Source: Amoebidium appalachense (Eukaryota > Ichthyosporea). Taken from it: a stretch of DNA of 64,000 bases. The stretch spans positions 310,001 to 374,000 of the forward strand of contig CAVNZM010000013.1 of assembly GCA_963693365.1 (NCBI GenBank), written 5' to 3'. Each line of letters starts with the position of its first letter. Positions within the stretch are counted from its first letter, which is position 1. Made by a program: the position numbers and the translations under genes. A model generated the notes under the pieces. The model was not told where the DNA came from. It made no database searches and saw only the letters and a list, made by a program, of their open reading frames with translations. Below, one piece after another: positions 34,275 through 44,022 of this stretch.

Positions 34275-34889
34275 TGTAAACATCTGTACACGCCGTACAT
34301 GTTTACTATTACGAATATACTGTACATATCATAGTGATCACGTAGATATTGTGTACATATGATCAGATCAATATCACACGCGACAGCCGCGGGCTGCGGC
34401 TCACGACTGAGCCGCGGCGCCGGCAATATGCAGTGGCCGTGCAGTCAGTATGAACCAATAGAATTCGAGAACCGCTAGGATAGGAATGCAAGTCTCATCC
34501 ACTACGGAGGCGACATCTATAGCTAAACGAACGGAACCAATAAGGAAATCAGACCCAGTTGCATAAACTTTGCCTAAACGGGCTTAAGTATTGACCAATC
34601 ATTTGCCACAAAGTTATCCTTTTAGTTAGCTTCATGTTATTGGTGCACTGTGTGCACATAAAGACGACCGCACTCTTCTGACTGGTCAGAAGTCACGAAG
34701 GCATCAATGCCACCCATCCAGATGATCCGGAACCTGGGGGCTATATAAACAAGCCGTCCCAGTACGGGGGATCACTCTGAACGAGCACATTAAATAGTAA
34801 CCTGGCCGCGTGTGCCTTACTACCCGTTCTCTGTCTTTATTCTGATTCAGTTGTTCTCTGCCTTATCCCAACTAGTTCAACTGTTTACA
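34275..34889 (+). repeat. Ty3-F 5' LTR
   Basis: 615 bp, TGTAAACA...TGTTTACA ends. It contains an 18-bp palindrome CTTCTGACTGGTCAGAAG (34675-34692) about 50-60 bp upstream of a CTATATAAAC TATA box (34741). Confidence 0.93.
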
Positions 34890-34941
34890 TTGGCGACCGC
34901 GCAGTTCCAGAATCTCACATCTTTCAAGAATCTCTTCAACC

Positions 34942-36882
34942 ATGGCGGGCGAATTTGACGACTACCCTGTACTCTCGGACAATGAAAGCAAACTGACACG
35001 TGACACCAAGAAGCCTACCGCAGTCAAACCGCCGCTCCCAACGCAGAAGAAAGCCAAGACTCCGGGGCAGGGCACAAAAACACTCCCCACCCCTCCCCCT
35101 ACACAGCCTCGTGCTCCCCAGAAACCGAACACGATCACAAAACCCAACACACACACGAACACAAAGGCAACTACGAAGTCCACTGGCAACGAACAAACGA
35201 AGCCCAACGAAAGCACGAAACCCAAAGACAAAACGAAGCGCAACGAACACACGAAAACCAACGAACATACGAACACCAACGAACACACGAACACCAACAA
35301 ACACACGAACGAACTTCAAGTAGCAACGAAGGAAAAAACGAAACAAGACCGGGACACTGCCACAGCTCTGGCAGAGGTGCGGGGCCGTGTTCTCTCCAAG
35401 TTCTATCGTATTGAAACTCTGAGACGTGCCATTCAAACTGCAATCGATGCTGGGCGGCCTGTGATGGACCTCGAAGCTGATGTCGCGCAGATTTACAGTG
35501 AGATTTCGCAGATGGAAGACACCACACTGTCTAGAATGTTGTGCACGTCCGCGAAATGGTCTGAGTTGGAGCGGGAAGCACAGTTGGTGGCTGAGGCACG
35601 TGTGAAAAATACGACGGTGCCCACCACCCCCCGTCCTCCCCCACCCACCACAGGCAAGAAGCCTTTGTCCCCGGTCCCATCTGGGTGCACTGATCCCAAG
35701 GTAATTGCACCTCCCGCACCCCCCACTAAATTTACATATAAGGATGTGCTTGCGCGCACACTCAGCTACACTGATTCTGATGCTGAAAATGAAGAAAAAC
35801 ACGAACAAAGTTACGAAGACACACCCACAAACGAAAACGAACACATGACTGCGAAAGTGCATGAAGAAGATCACTTCGACCAGCCTAAAGCACCCGTATT
35901 TAACGAAATCCCCCTTGCAGGATCCCCTCTGGCGTCTGCAGGTGGACTGGCAGGCACGCCAAGTCGCCCGAGAGGCTCTGATGTCAGCACAGGCTCAGGA
36001 GGTAAGGCTGGGTCTATATTGAACAAGCACTTTGCAGAGCACGAAAAACTGTGGTTGCACCCTCTCCGCCAGTTGCATGCATCCGAATACGGCCCCATCT
36101 TGGCTGCATTGAAACTACCAGAATACAAGGGTGACTTGCAGGATAAATGCACGGTGATTGAATGGCTGCACGAATTTTCCCAGCAGATGTTTTGCATTGC
36201 AGGGGTCCCCCCCACACTTGCTGTTCGCTGGGCGGTGCAGTGCTTTCCTCTTGCTTCCCCCGCCCGTGTGTGGTACACGAATTTTACCAGGACACAGGGA
36301 GAACTCACGTTTGATGCATTTGCACATGCACTAGTTACGAAATTTCACGACCAGCGTGTGCAAGAGGCACTCAGTGCCGAATTAAATGCACTCAAACAAG
36401 GCAAGCAAAAGGTGGCCGAATTTGCAAGCAGGCATGCGCGTTTGTGGGCACGTGTGTACCCCCTTAAGTCTGAGGCACACCAAATTTTGGATTTGTCTCA
36501 CCGATTGGGTGGGGAAGACGAACAAGAATTTCGCAAATATCAACTCAGACAAACACGAAAAGAAGAAGAATTGACCCTGTCTGGAGTTGTTGCCTATCTC
36601 GCAGAAAAAGAAAGAGACAGGCACACACGAACCCCATCCACCATTCTAACACAGAAACCCCCCACAAAACAGCAACCCGGTGGTGGATCTGGTGCCAGCG
36701 AGAAGCCGTCTATTTTTTCGCGCATGGGCACCACCCCCTGCAACCGTGGGTGCAAGTACGGCAGCCACGCCGAAGGCAAGACGTGCCCGGCCCTCAAATT
36801 CGAATGCCACTCCTGCAAGCAGAAGGGGCACTTTGGGGGGTCACCAATTTGCCCCAAGTACGACCCCAACTTCAAAGTTTAA
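34942..36882 (+). CDS. Ty3-F Gag
   Basis: 646 residues from the ATG at 34942 (CAACCATGG, good context) to TAA at 36880-36882. The N-terminal third is Lys/Pro/Thr/Asn-rich, with a run of repeats based on ACGAAC hexamers (35144-35320, NEHTNT-type) that looks disordered and basic. A central capsid-like helical domain spans about residues 360-560 (for example KFHDQRVQEAL). The C-terminus has a Cys-rich region with CNRGCKYGSH and the knuckle CHSCKQKGHFGGSPIC (CX2CX4HX6C). Gag builds the virus-like particle and binds element RNA. Pol lies in the +1 frame relative to Gag and overlaps its end. Confidence 0.9.
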   Translation: MAGEFDDYPVLSDNESKLTRDTKKPTAVKPPLPTQKKAKTPGQGTKTLPTPPPTQPRAPQKPNTITKPNTHTNTKATTKSTGNEQTKPNESTKPKDKTKRNEHTKTNEHTNTNEHTNTNKHTNELQVATKEKTKQDRDTATALAEVRGRVLSKFYRIETLRRAIQTAIDAGRPVMDLEADVAQIYSEISQMEDTTLSRMLCTSAKWSELEREAQLVAEARVKNTTVPTTPRPPPPTTGKKPLSPVPSGCTDPKVIAPPAPPTKFTYKDVLARTLSYTDSDAENEEKHEQSYEDTPTNENEHMTAKVHEEDHFDQPKAPVFNEIPLAGSPLASAGGLAGTPSRPRGSDVSTGSGGKAGSILNKHFAEHEKLWLHPLRQLHASEYGPILAALKLPEYKGDLQDKCTVIEWLHEFSQQMFCIAGVPPTLAVRWAVQCFPLASPARVWYTNFTRTQGELTFDAFAHALVTKFHDQRVQEALSAELNALKQGKQKVAEFASRHARLWARVYPLKSEAHQILDLSHRLGGEDEQEFRKYQLRQTRKEEELTLSGVVAYLAEKERDRHTRTPSTILTQKPPTKQQPGGGSGASEKPSIFSRMGTTPCNRGCKYGSHAEGKTCPALKFECHSCKQKGHFGGSPICPKYDPNFKV

Positions 36883-36949
36883 GAAGGGAACCCGCAAGGC
36901 AGAGATTGAGGCTAATCGGGCCAAGTTCAAGAGAGCACGTGTAGAATAG

Positions 36950-39900
36950 GAAGGCGGGCAAGGGACTGGTCTCTCCCCAGTAGAACATAATGTATTTGAT
37001 TTAATAGCAGAGCTGGAACTGTGTTCCCCTCTGGCAGATAAATTGCAAAATAAATCTACTGGTGCGGAAATTTCTGTTGTCTCGGAGCCCTCCCACGAAT
37101 CTGCATGTGCCCCACCCCCCCACGAACAGTTACCCCCGTGTACTGACCCCCCCATGCACACGCACACCCCGCCCCCGCGCAAAAAGAAAAATGTGCATTT
37201 TGCTGACCGTGTGCACTCCTCCATTGCAGAACCACGGCATGAAAATGCCACTGTGTGCACATTAACCCACGAAAATAAATGCACAGCCACACTTGCGCGA
37301 ATGTATGTGCATGGGAAGCTAGTCACAGTAGTTGTCGACTCTGGTGCTAGCCATAGCTGTATAAGCACAGCATTTTACGAATCTCTCCCTGTAGTGGCAA
37401 GAAAACGAATTCAGCATGTTCCTAATTTTAGTGTACTGGATGCACAAAGTAACGAAATGACATGCCAAGGAAGTATATCTCTCACTCTCGCCATTCCCAA
37501 CGAATCTGCTCTAGTGGTGCCCAGATGGCATGTGATTGATAATCTACCATATGATGCCTTATTAGGTGTTGATTTCATGGGGCCACAACAGGGACGAATT
37601 GATTACGGTGCTGCAGAACTTTCGTTCATGTATGCTAAGGGAAATCGCAGGTGCAGTATTCCGGTGTGGTGGTTGCGTGGGAGTGCGGAGGAGACAGCTG
37701 TTTCTCGCGTATTAATTACCACCACAGGTATTCACCTCCCGGTAGATGCGTCAAATATCGCAACGTGTAAAATAAAACTCGCTGCCGGCGCACCACCACC
37801 ACGAACTTTAGACTGTTGTATGGGCACAGTGGTTCCATGTGGTCCACTTAATTCACGGGCTTACACAACAGCATGCAGTGTCACCAGTTTAGCTCGAATT
37901 TCGAATAACGAACCCCCCCTCTCCACTAGCGAAGAAAGTGTGATCGAGGACGAATACGAATGCAAGGTGTTGTTGACTAACACATCGGACCATCATGTGT
38001 ACCTAGGCCCTGGTACGGAGGTGGCCATGTTTATTCCCTTGCAATCAGATGACACTGTTACTCTTTTAGCACGTCCACACTCCGGTAATGGAACCAGGAG
38101 GGCGACAACCCCACACCCTGGCCATCCATTAGGTACCTCTGCTAAAACGAACTTTTCTTCGCAGGAATCAACCGAAGAACCCACCGAACACGAACCACAC
38201 ACTTTCCAGGCGGCTACTAATATTAACGGTAGTATTAAGGTGTGTGAACGGAGTAAAATTATGAATATGAGTACGAAAGAGAACACCACACAGCGCAGTT
38301 CCACGAAAATGAATGGTTTTGGTAATCCAGCACGAACAAAACCAGAGGTAGGGCCACCTACTATCGAAGCAGCAGATGGGGCACCATCTACCACTGCACT
38401 GGAGGATACGAATAATTTACGAAAGCGTACGCACGAATGTACCTCCGACGGGGAAGCCGCCACAGACGACGACTTGCCTTTTGGGGTCAAACCTCCAGAA
38501 GAATACGACATGCCTGGAACTCCCCCAGACCAACGGAAACCGTTGGCGAAACGGATACGAAAACTGCTTAAGAAATGGAAGCATGTGTTCTCTGCACACG
38601 ACAACGACTTTGGTTTGAGTACCTTAAACGAACTGTCGATCGAAGTAACTACCACCATACCACAGTACCGCAGGCCCTATAACATCCCACATCACCTTCG
38701 CGATAGCCTACACAAACAAATTCAAAATTGGGTAGAGTTTGGAGTGATTGAGCCTGCGTCCAGCCCTTACTCCGCTCCGATGGTGTTGGTGGCGAAAAAG
38801 GACGGGTCTTTAAGAGTCTGCATTGATTTTAGAATGCTGAACTTGATTACGAAGAAAGACGGTTACCCTTTACCACGAATTGACATGGCTCTGGGTATGC
38901 TCAGAGGTGCCCGCGTGTTTTCCGCACTTGATTTAAACGGTGGTTACCACCAAGTCAAAGTAGCCGATAACGACAAAGAAAAACTTGCATTTACCACCCC
39001 CTGGGGGCAGTATCAATTCGCACGCGCACCTTTTGGAGTAAGTAACATGCCTGCTGTCTTTTCAAGGATGATGAACCGTGTATTCGCTGGTATGCTGTGG
39101 ACACATGTACTCATATATCTCGATGATATATTAGTTATGTCACCCACTATCGAAGAACATTTTGGGCATTTAGATTCATGTTTTTCCCGGCTCTGTGATG
39201 CAGGATTAAAACTGAAAGGCAGAAAATGCTCTTTGTTCATGGAAGAAGTTGGCTATTTAGGCCATCGCGTATGCCCGGATGGTATTAAGGTAGACCCAGA
39301 AAAAGTGGCAGCAATAAAGAATAAAAGCTACCCACAAAATTTATCTGAGCTACGAAGTGACCTCGGGTTATTTTCATATTATCGAATATTTGTGGACGAT
39401 TTCAGCCATACGGCTGAACCACTCACGCGAATGCTGGGCACCTCGAAGGAGGATTCAGAATTACTAAAACGAATTCACGCAAAAATGCCCCCCTCTACGA
39501 AACCCGCCAAACGCAACGGCAGCGCAAAACAACGAAAAGACGAAGCAAAAAATTTGCACGCCGATTCTGCAGCTATTTTGGCCACGAAAAAGAAAGCACA
39601 GAAAAATGCTGCATGGGTGTGGGGTACGGAACAGGAGAAAGCATACGATACCCTTAAGAATGCGTTAATTAATGCACCTGTGCTTGCTCACCCCGATTTC
39701 ACCAAACCTTTTATTGTTGACTCAGATGCTTCACAGTATGCTCTGGGCGCAGTGATTTCGCAGGTAGGTGATGACGGCAAAGAACGACCCATAGCTTATG
39801 CTAGCAGAACACTCTCTAAGAGTGAACGAAATTATGCGGCGAATAAAAGGGAAGCCTTAGGTGTGTATTGGGCTGTGTGCAAAGCATTTCGCGCTTACAC

Positions 39901-41851
39901 CTATGGGGCTCCTTTCTTGTTACGAACCGACCACTCCAGCTTGACGCGCATTCTGTCTACCGGCGATGCACCGGAACCTGTTGTTGCAGGCTGGCAAATG
40001 GCGCTTTCCGCATACACATACGAAATTCAGCACAGGGCGGGCAAACACCACAGCAATGCTGATGGACTCTCTCGGCCATCTAAAGAAAATGCGCAACCAG
40101 GACCCGAAGATACTGAGCTGACATACCCCTCACTGATCGGCACAGTCTCGGGCTCGTCCACGGTGTTTGCGGTAACACGCTCCGCCGCAGCGACAGCGCA
40201 GGCACAAGCTGCCACCCACCCACCCCCAGCTGAACCCACGAAACCTAATACCACGCCGCCAGAATTTATTCCCCCAAAAGCGGATGGACGAATGCCCACC
40301 TATGAACAGTATGTGTCAGCACAGAAGGCTGATAAACACATTGCGAAAGTCAGGGCCTACCTGGAAAAAGCACCGGGCTACGAATTATTTGGCAACGAAA
40401 TCGCGATGGAAGCTAGTCGCTGCACCATAGACAATGACCTTGTGTATGTGTGGGTCCTAGAACAGCGTGGCCCCCGCAAACCCAGCAAGGAACCACGAAT
40501 TTGGGTGCCGTCTACGCTTGTGCGCCTCGTTTTGGCCGCATGTCACGACGCCCCAACCGCAGGTCACCTCGACGCAGCACGCACCTTCCACCGTGTTACC
40601 CAGATAGCATGGTGGCCACGTGTATGGCAAGACTCGGTGCAGTGGGTAACCACATGCAAAGCCTGTCAATACCGGAAGACACCCCGAATGCAAAAGAAAC
40701 TACGAATTCACGATGGTTTTATCCCCACCTATCCCTTTCAATACGTGTCTATGGACATTACTGAGATGCCTACGAAATCTGATCTCAGAGTTTCCCTGTT
40801 GGTGTTTCTCGACCTCTTCACTCGCTGGCCGGAAGTGATTTTATTTCACAAAACACCCACAGCCGAAGATGTGGCAAAGGCATTCGAAGACTCCATCTAC
40901 TGCCGTCACGGTCGTCCGGAATTTTTAGTATCAGACAACGGCGCGAATTTGGCAGCTATGTTGGTCACAGATGTCTGTCGAGTGTTGGCTACAAAACGAA
41001 TTTTTGCAAGTCCCTACAGCCCCCAGACCAATGGTGCCGTAGAGCGATTCAATCGCACACTTAAGAATATTCTTGCCACTCTCGTGCAGGATAAACACCA
41101 CGAATGGATTGACTACTTACCGCAAGTACTGTTTTCCTACCGCACCGCCTACCACTCTTCCTTGGGGGACACGCCATTCTTCATGCTTTATGGCAGAGAT
41201 CCGGTCGAGCCCCCCCGCCCCCCAATTGCGGCTTCATGTGGGATGGAGACGGAGGAATACCGTCGAGAACTACTGCAACGAGTGCAGTATGCCCGGCAAA
41301 CAGTCACACGAATTATGTCTGAAGCTGCCCGTCGTAGTAAAATCACGGCTAACAAAAATGCTCGTGAACCCACAGAACTCGAGGGTCTGGTGTTGAAAGC
41401 AGTCACAGACTCCACCACCGACCACAGTCTACCCACGGCACTCAGACCTAAATGGGAAGGTCCGTATCGCGTCCTGCGGCGCGTTACCGACGCCCCCATG
41501 TCTTACGAAATTCAGCGGGTTGGGTCAACGGACACCGTTCGAGCACACGCACGTCACTTGAAGCCGTATTTTCCCCGTGACGACGTTGATATGACGCCAG
41601 CCGACTCTGGTCCGCAAGATTCACCCACCCCCACCTTCGAAGTGGCAAAAATTATTGCCCACAAGTACGACTCGGCAACTGCCCAAGCCCTTTACAAAGT
41701 TCGTTGGAAAGGGTACACGGCTAAGAACGACACCTGGGAACCTCACTCCGGCCTGCAAGACACAGCCGCAGGAGCACTCACAGACTACCTAGGTACTTTG
41801 GTGGCCGGCCCTGCCAGCCAGCCCGCACGAAAGAAGCGCCGACGTCGCTAA
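36950..41851 (+). CDS. Ty3-F Pol: protease, RT, RNase H, integrase, chromodomain
   Basis: About 1633 codons, open from just after an in-frame TAG (36947-36949) to TAA at 41849-41851. The same frame is also open upstream of that TAG, overlapping gag. Domains: protease VVVDSGASHS (about 37330); RT with VCIDFRMLN, FSALDLNGGYHQV (motif A) and LIYLDDILV (about 39108); RNase H with IVDSDASQYALG; integrase HHCC zinc region (ACHDAPTAGHLDA and TTCKACQ, about 40540-40675); catalytic SMDITEM, SDNGANL and NGAVERFNRTLK; and a C-terminal chromodomain (KVRWKGYTAKNDTWEP, about 41700) that may guide integration to marked chromatin. No internal stops. How Pol is expressed (shift plus TAG readthrough, or an internal start) is unclear. 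Confidence 0.92.
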   Translation, partial: EGGQGTGLSPVEHNVFDLIAELELCSPLADKLQNKSTGAEISVVSEPSHESACAPPPHEQLPPCTDPPMHTHTPPPRKKKNVHFADRVHSSIAEPRHENATVCTLTHENKCTATLARMYVHGKLVTVVVDSGASHSCISTAFYESLPVVARKRIQHVPNFSVLDAQSNEMTCQGSISLTLAIPNESALVVPRWHVIDNLPYDALLGVDFMGPQQGRIDYGAAELSFMYAKGNRRCSIPVWWLRGSAEETAVSRVLITTTGIHLPVDASNIATCKIKLAAGAPPPRTLDCCMGTVVPCGPLNSRAYTTACSVTSLARISNNEPPLSTSEESVIEDEYECKVLLTNTSDHHVYLGPGTEVAMFIPLQSDDTVTLLARPHSGNGTRRATTPHPGHPLGTSAKTNFSSQESTEEPTEHEPHTFQAATNINGSIKVCERSKIMNMSTKENTTQRSSTKMNGFGNPARTKPEVGPPTIEAADGAPSTTALEDTNNLRKRTHECTSDGEAATDDDLPFGVKPPEEYDMPGTPPDQRKPLAKRIRKLLKKWKHVFSAHDNDFGLSTLNELSIEVTTTIPQYRRPYNIPHHLRDSLHKQIQNWVEFGVIEPASSPYSAPMVLVAKKDGSLRVCIDFRMLNLITKKDGYPLPRIDMALGMLRGARVFSALDLNGGYHQVKVADNDKEKLAFTTPWGQYQFARAPFGVSNMPAVFSRMMNRVFAGMLWTHVLIYLDDILVMSPTIEEHFGHLDSCFSRLCDAGLKLKGRKCSLFMEEVGYLGHRVCPDGIKVDPEKVAAIKNKSYPQNLSELRSDLGLFSYYRIFVDDFSHTAEPLTRMLGTSKEDSELLKRIHAKMPPSTKPAKRNGSAKQRKDEAKNLHADSAAILATKKKAQKNAAWVWGTEQEKAYDTLKNALINAPVLAHPDFTKPFIVDSDASQYALGAVISQVGDDGKERPIAYASRTLSKSERNYAANKREALGVYWAVCKAFRAYTYGAPFLLRTDHSSLTRILSTGDAPEPVVAGWQMALSAYTYEIQHRAGKHHSNADGLSRPSKENAQPGPEDTELTYPSLIGTVSGSSTVFAVTRSAAATAQAQAATHPPPAEPTKPNTTPPEFIPPKADGRMPTYEQYVSAQKADKHIAKVRAYLEKAPGYELFGNEIAMEASRCTIDNDLVYVWVLEQRGPRKPSKEPRIWVPSTLVRLVLAACHDAPTAGHLDAARTFHRVTQIAWWPRVWQDSVQWVTTCKACQYRKTPRMQKKLRIHDGFIPTYPFQYVSMDITEMPTKSDLRVSLLVFLDLFTRWPEVILFHKTPTAEDVAKAFEDSIYCRHGRPEFLVSDNGANLAAMLVTDVCRVLATKRIFASPYSPQTNGAVERFNRTLKNILATLVQDKHHEWIDYLPQVLFSYRTAYHSSLGDTPFFMLYGRDPVEPPRPPIAASCGMETEEYRRELLQRVQYARQTVTRIMSEAARRSKITANKNAREPTELEGLVLKAVTDSTTDHSLPTALRPKWEGPYRVLRRVTDAPMSYEIQRVGSTDTVRAHARHLKPYFPRDDVDMTPADSGPQDSPTPTFEVAKIIAHKYDSATAQALYKVRWKGYTAKNDTWEPHSGLQDTAAGALTDYLGTLVAGPASQPARKKRRRR

Positions 41852-41859
41852 CTTCCCTC

Positions 41860-41899
41860 AGCCTGGTGGTTTACCGTCTCCAGACCATACCACCAGGCT
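41860..41899 (+). other. Conserved hairpin between Ty3 pol stop and polypurine tract
   Basis: AGCCTGGTGGT (41860-41870) and ACCACCAGGCT (41889-41899) form a perfect 11-bp stem with an 18-nt loop. The minus-strand Ty3-R keeps both arms exactly (13011-13048) with a different loop, which suggests the stem is what matters. Confidence 0.7.
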
Positions 41900-41916
41900 C
41901 CCGAGAAGGGGGGGAG

Positions 41917-42526
41917 TGTAAACATCTGTACACGCCGTACATGTTTACTATTACGAATATACTGTACATATCATAGTGATCACGTAGATATTGTGTACAT
42001 ATGATCAGATCAATATCACACGCGACAGCCGCGGGCTGCGGCTCACGACTGAGCCGCGGCGCCGGCAATATGCAGTGGCCGTGCAGTCAGTATGAACCAA
42101 TAGAATTCGAGAACCGCTAGGATAGGAATGCAAGTCTCATCCACTACGGAGGCGACATCTATAGCTAAACGAACGGAACCAATAAGGAAATCAGACCCAG
42201 TTGCATAAACCTAAACGGGCTTAAGTATTGACCAATCATTTGCCACAAAGTTATCCTTTTAGTTAGCTTCATGTTATTGGTGCACTGTGTGCACATAAAG
42301 ACGACCGCACTCTTCTGACTGGTCAGAAGTCACGAAGGCATCAATGCCACCCATCCAGATGATCCGGAACCTGGGGGCTATATAAACAAGCCGTCCCAGT
42401 ACGGGGGATCACTCTGAACGAGCACATTAAATAGTAACCTGGCCGCGTGTGCCTTACTACCCGTTCTCTGTCTTTATTCTGATTCAGTTGTTCTCTGCCT
42501 TATCCCAACTAGTTCAACTGTTTACA
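41917..42526 (+). repeat. Ty3-F 3' LTR
   Basis: 610 bp, same as the 5' LTR except for a 5-nt deletion. Palindrome at 42312-42329, TATA box at about 42379. Confidence 0.93.
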
Positions 42527-42814
42527 GTGTGGGCGGACACAGCGGTAGAAGAAGGGGGGGGGAGGGAGTGCTAGGTGAGTGTAAGGGGGGGAGGCTCGTG
42601 GGATGGGGGGGGGGGGAGTAAAATTATGTGCAGTGGCCAGAATAAACGTCTTTGTATAGGGACATTTATTCTTGACGCGCGCGGGCGCCGTAGTTGGCCT
42701 GCGAAATTTTGTACTCAGCCCTATTGGCCCGTTCTCCCGAGCTCCGTTTCCCTGTACTCGTGTGTCCTAGCTCCTAACCCCTATGTTCTAGCTGTGTGTG
42801 TGGGTGTGCGCGTA
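42527..42814. other. Ngaro-like element, spacer after Gag
   Basis: Lies between the Ty3-F insertion and the end of the Ngaro-like Gag. G-rich runs at 42555-42616. No coding signal. Confidence 0.6.
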
Positions 42815-43992
42815 GACTAGGCATTGTGCTTGCAGTCTTTGCGGGGGTGTGTGCCAGAGCAGAGCGGGCACACGTGGGAGAAGGGGCAGGGCTGCTTAGC
42901 GCAGGACCGACCGTTAATGTGGAAATTCCTGCAGTGCGTCGCGGGTAGATCCACGGGTCGGGCCGGTTTTGCCGGGCCGGGTTGCGGGCCAGGGCGGTTA
43001 GGGGTGTGACCCCCGCCGGGCTTGTGGGGCGGCTTAAAGCCGTCAAGACCACAGCCGGGCTTGGGGTACATGGGGCAGGCCGCGCTGGGGTGGTCGGGGA
43101 AGCCACAGCGCTGACATGCGTCCTGGATGAGCAGAGTGGGTGGCAGGAGGAGATCCTGGTGGAGTTGGGCGAGCAGGTTGGGGCACTCGATCGGAGCCCG
43201 ACCCTGCTGGTGGGCCACGGTGCGGGCGTATACGTCATAGTTGTGGATCTGGGCCCACGGGTATCGGGTGCTGAGGCGAGTGATGTGCTGAGTCCAAAGT
43301 ACGTCTTTGTCCGTGGGAAGGCCGAGGTGGTGCTTGGCGGCCATGTAATGGGTCCAAGCTTGGATCCAAATGACGAGTGAACGCAGGGGAACGGGTTTGT
43401 CTTGGCGAAAAGTCTCGATGCTGCCGTCGTCGGCCATGCGCAGATGCTGACCTTTCTTGGATGGGGCCAGGAGGGCGGCGGGGGTGAACTTCTACAGGTC
43501 GACGAAACGATTGGCGCGCAAATCTGCCAGCACATCCGCGGGGGAAAGCGGGAGTGTGCCCGGCTGAATGTCGCCAGTGTTCTCACCTGTGATGGGGGGC
43601 GCGGGCAGGGCAGGCAGGTCAAGGTCAGGGCCGAGATGCAGCCCCGGGGAAACCTCCCCGGGTGTGGAGGGCGCGGCGGGGGGCACGGGAGGGTCGCGGT
43701 TCAACTTGGTGAGAGCAGCCAGGACGCCAGCCATCTGGGTGCTGATGGCGGCGAGGGCGGCCAGGACGGCGTCTTGAGAAGTCATCTGCGGGGACGGCGG
43801 GGCCTGAGGGGGGACTTCAGGAGTGGAGGGGAGAGTAGCCGGCGGGTCCGGGTCCGTGGTGGTATGGGCCGCTGGAGGCGCGTCAGTGTCCGCGGGAGCG
43901 TTGGTCAGCCTGTGGCGGAGGTCGCTGCGGGTCAGGCGCTTAGGTGCCGCGGCAGGGGCGGCGGCTGAGGCCTGGCGCTTTTTCGGCGGCAT
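42815..43992 (-). pseudogene. Gag of the Ngaro-like element, one in-frame TAG
   Basis: The ATG at 43990-43992 begins a basic, Ala/Pro-rich N-terminus (MPPKKRQAS). One in-frame TAG at 43492-43494 (after RFVDL) interrupts a frame that otherwise runs to a TAG at 42815-42817. The second part has a helical region and two Cys/His-rich motifs: CQRCGFPDHPSAAC (CX2CX4HX4C, about 43110) and a CRNFHINGRSC / CPLCSGTHPRKDC cluster near the C-terminus. The first resembles a Gag knuckle; the second resembles the CCCH-like fingers seen in some YR-element Gags. It would package element RNA. Confidence 0.82.
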
Positions 43993-44022
43993 GCTGACCG
44001 GCGTAGGGAAAGATAGGGAGAA

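Larger units (their letters stand above)
34275..42526 (+). mobile_element. Ty3-F, nearly intact chromodomain Ty3/gypsy element
   Basis: LTRs at 34275-34889 and 41917-42526 appear identical apart from a 5-nt indel (TTTGC present in the 5' copy near 34569). A primer-binding site follows the 5' LTR at 34890 (TTGGCGACCGCG) and a polypurine tract (GAAGGGGGGGAG, 41905-41916) precedes the 3' LTR. Gag and Pol frames are long and open. It is inserted in the minus-strand Ngaro-like element. The flanks GTGTGGGGGG (34265-34274) and GTGTGGGCGG (42527-42536) match at 9 of 10 positions. A normal Ty3 target duplication is about 5 bp, so the precise duplication is unclear. Confidence 0.92.
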
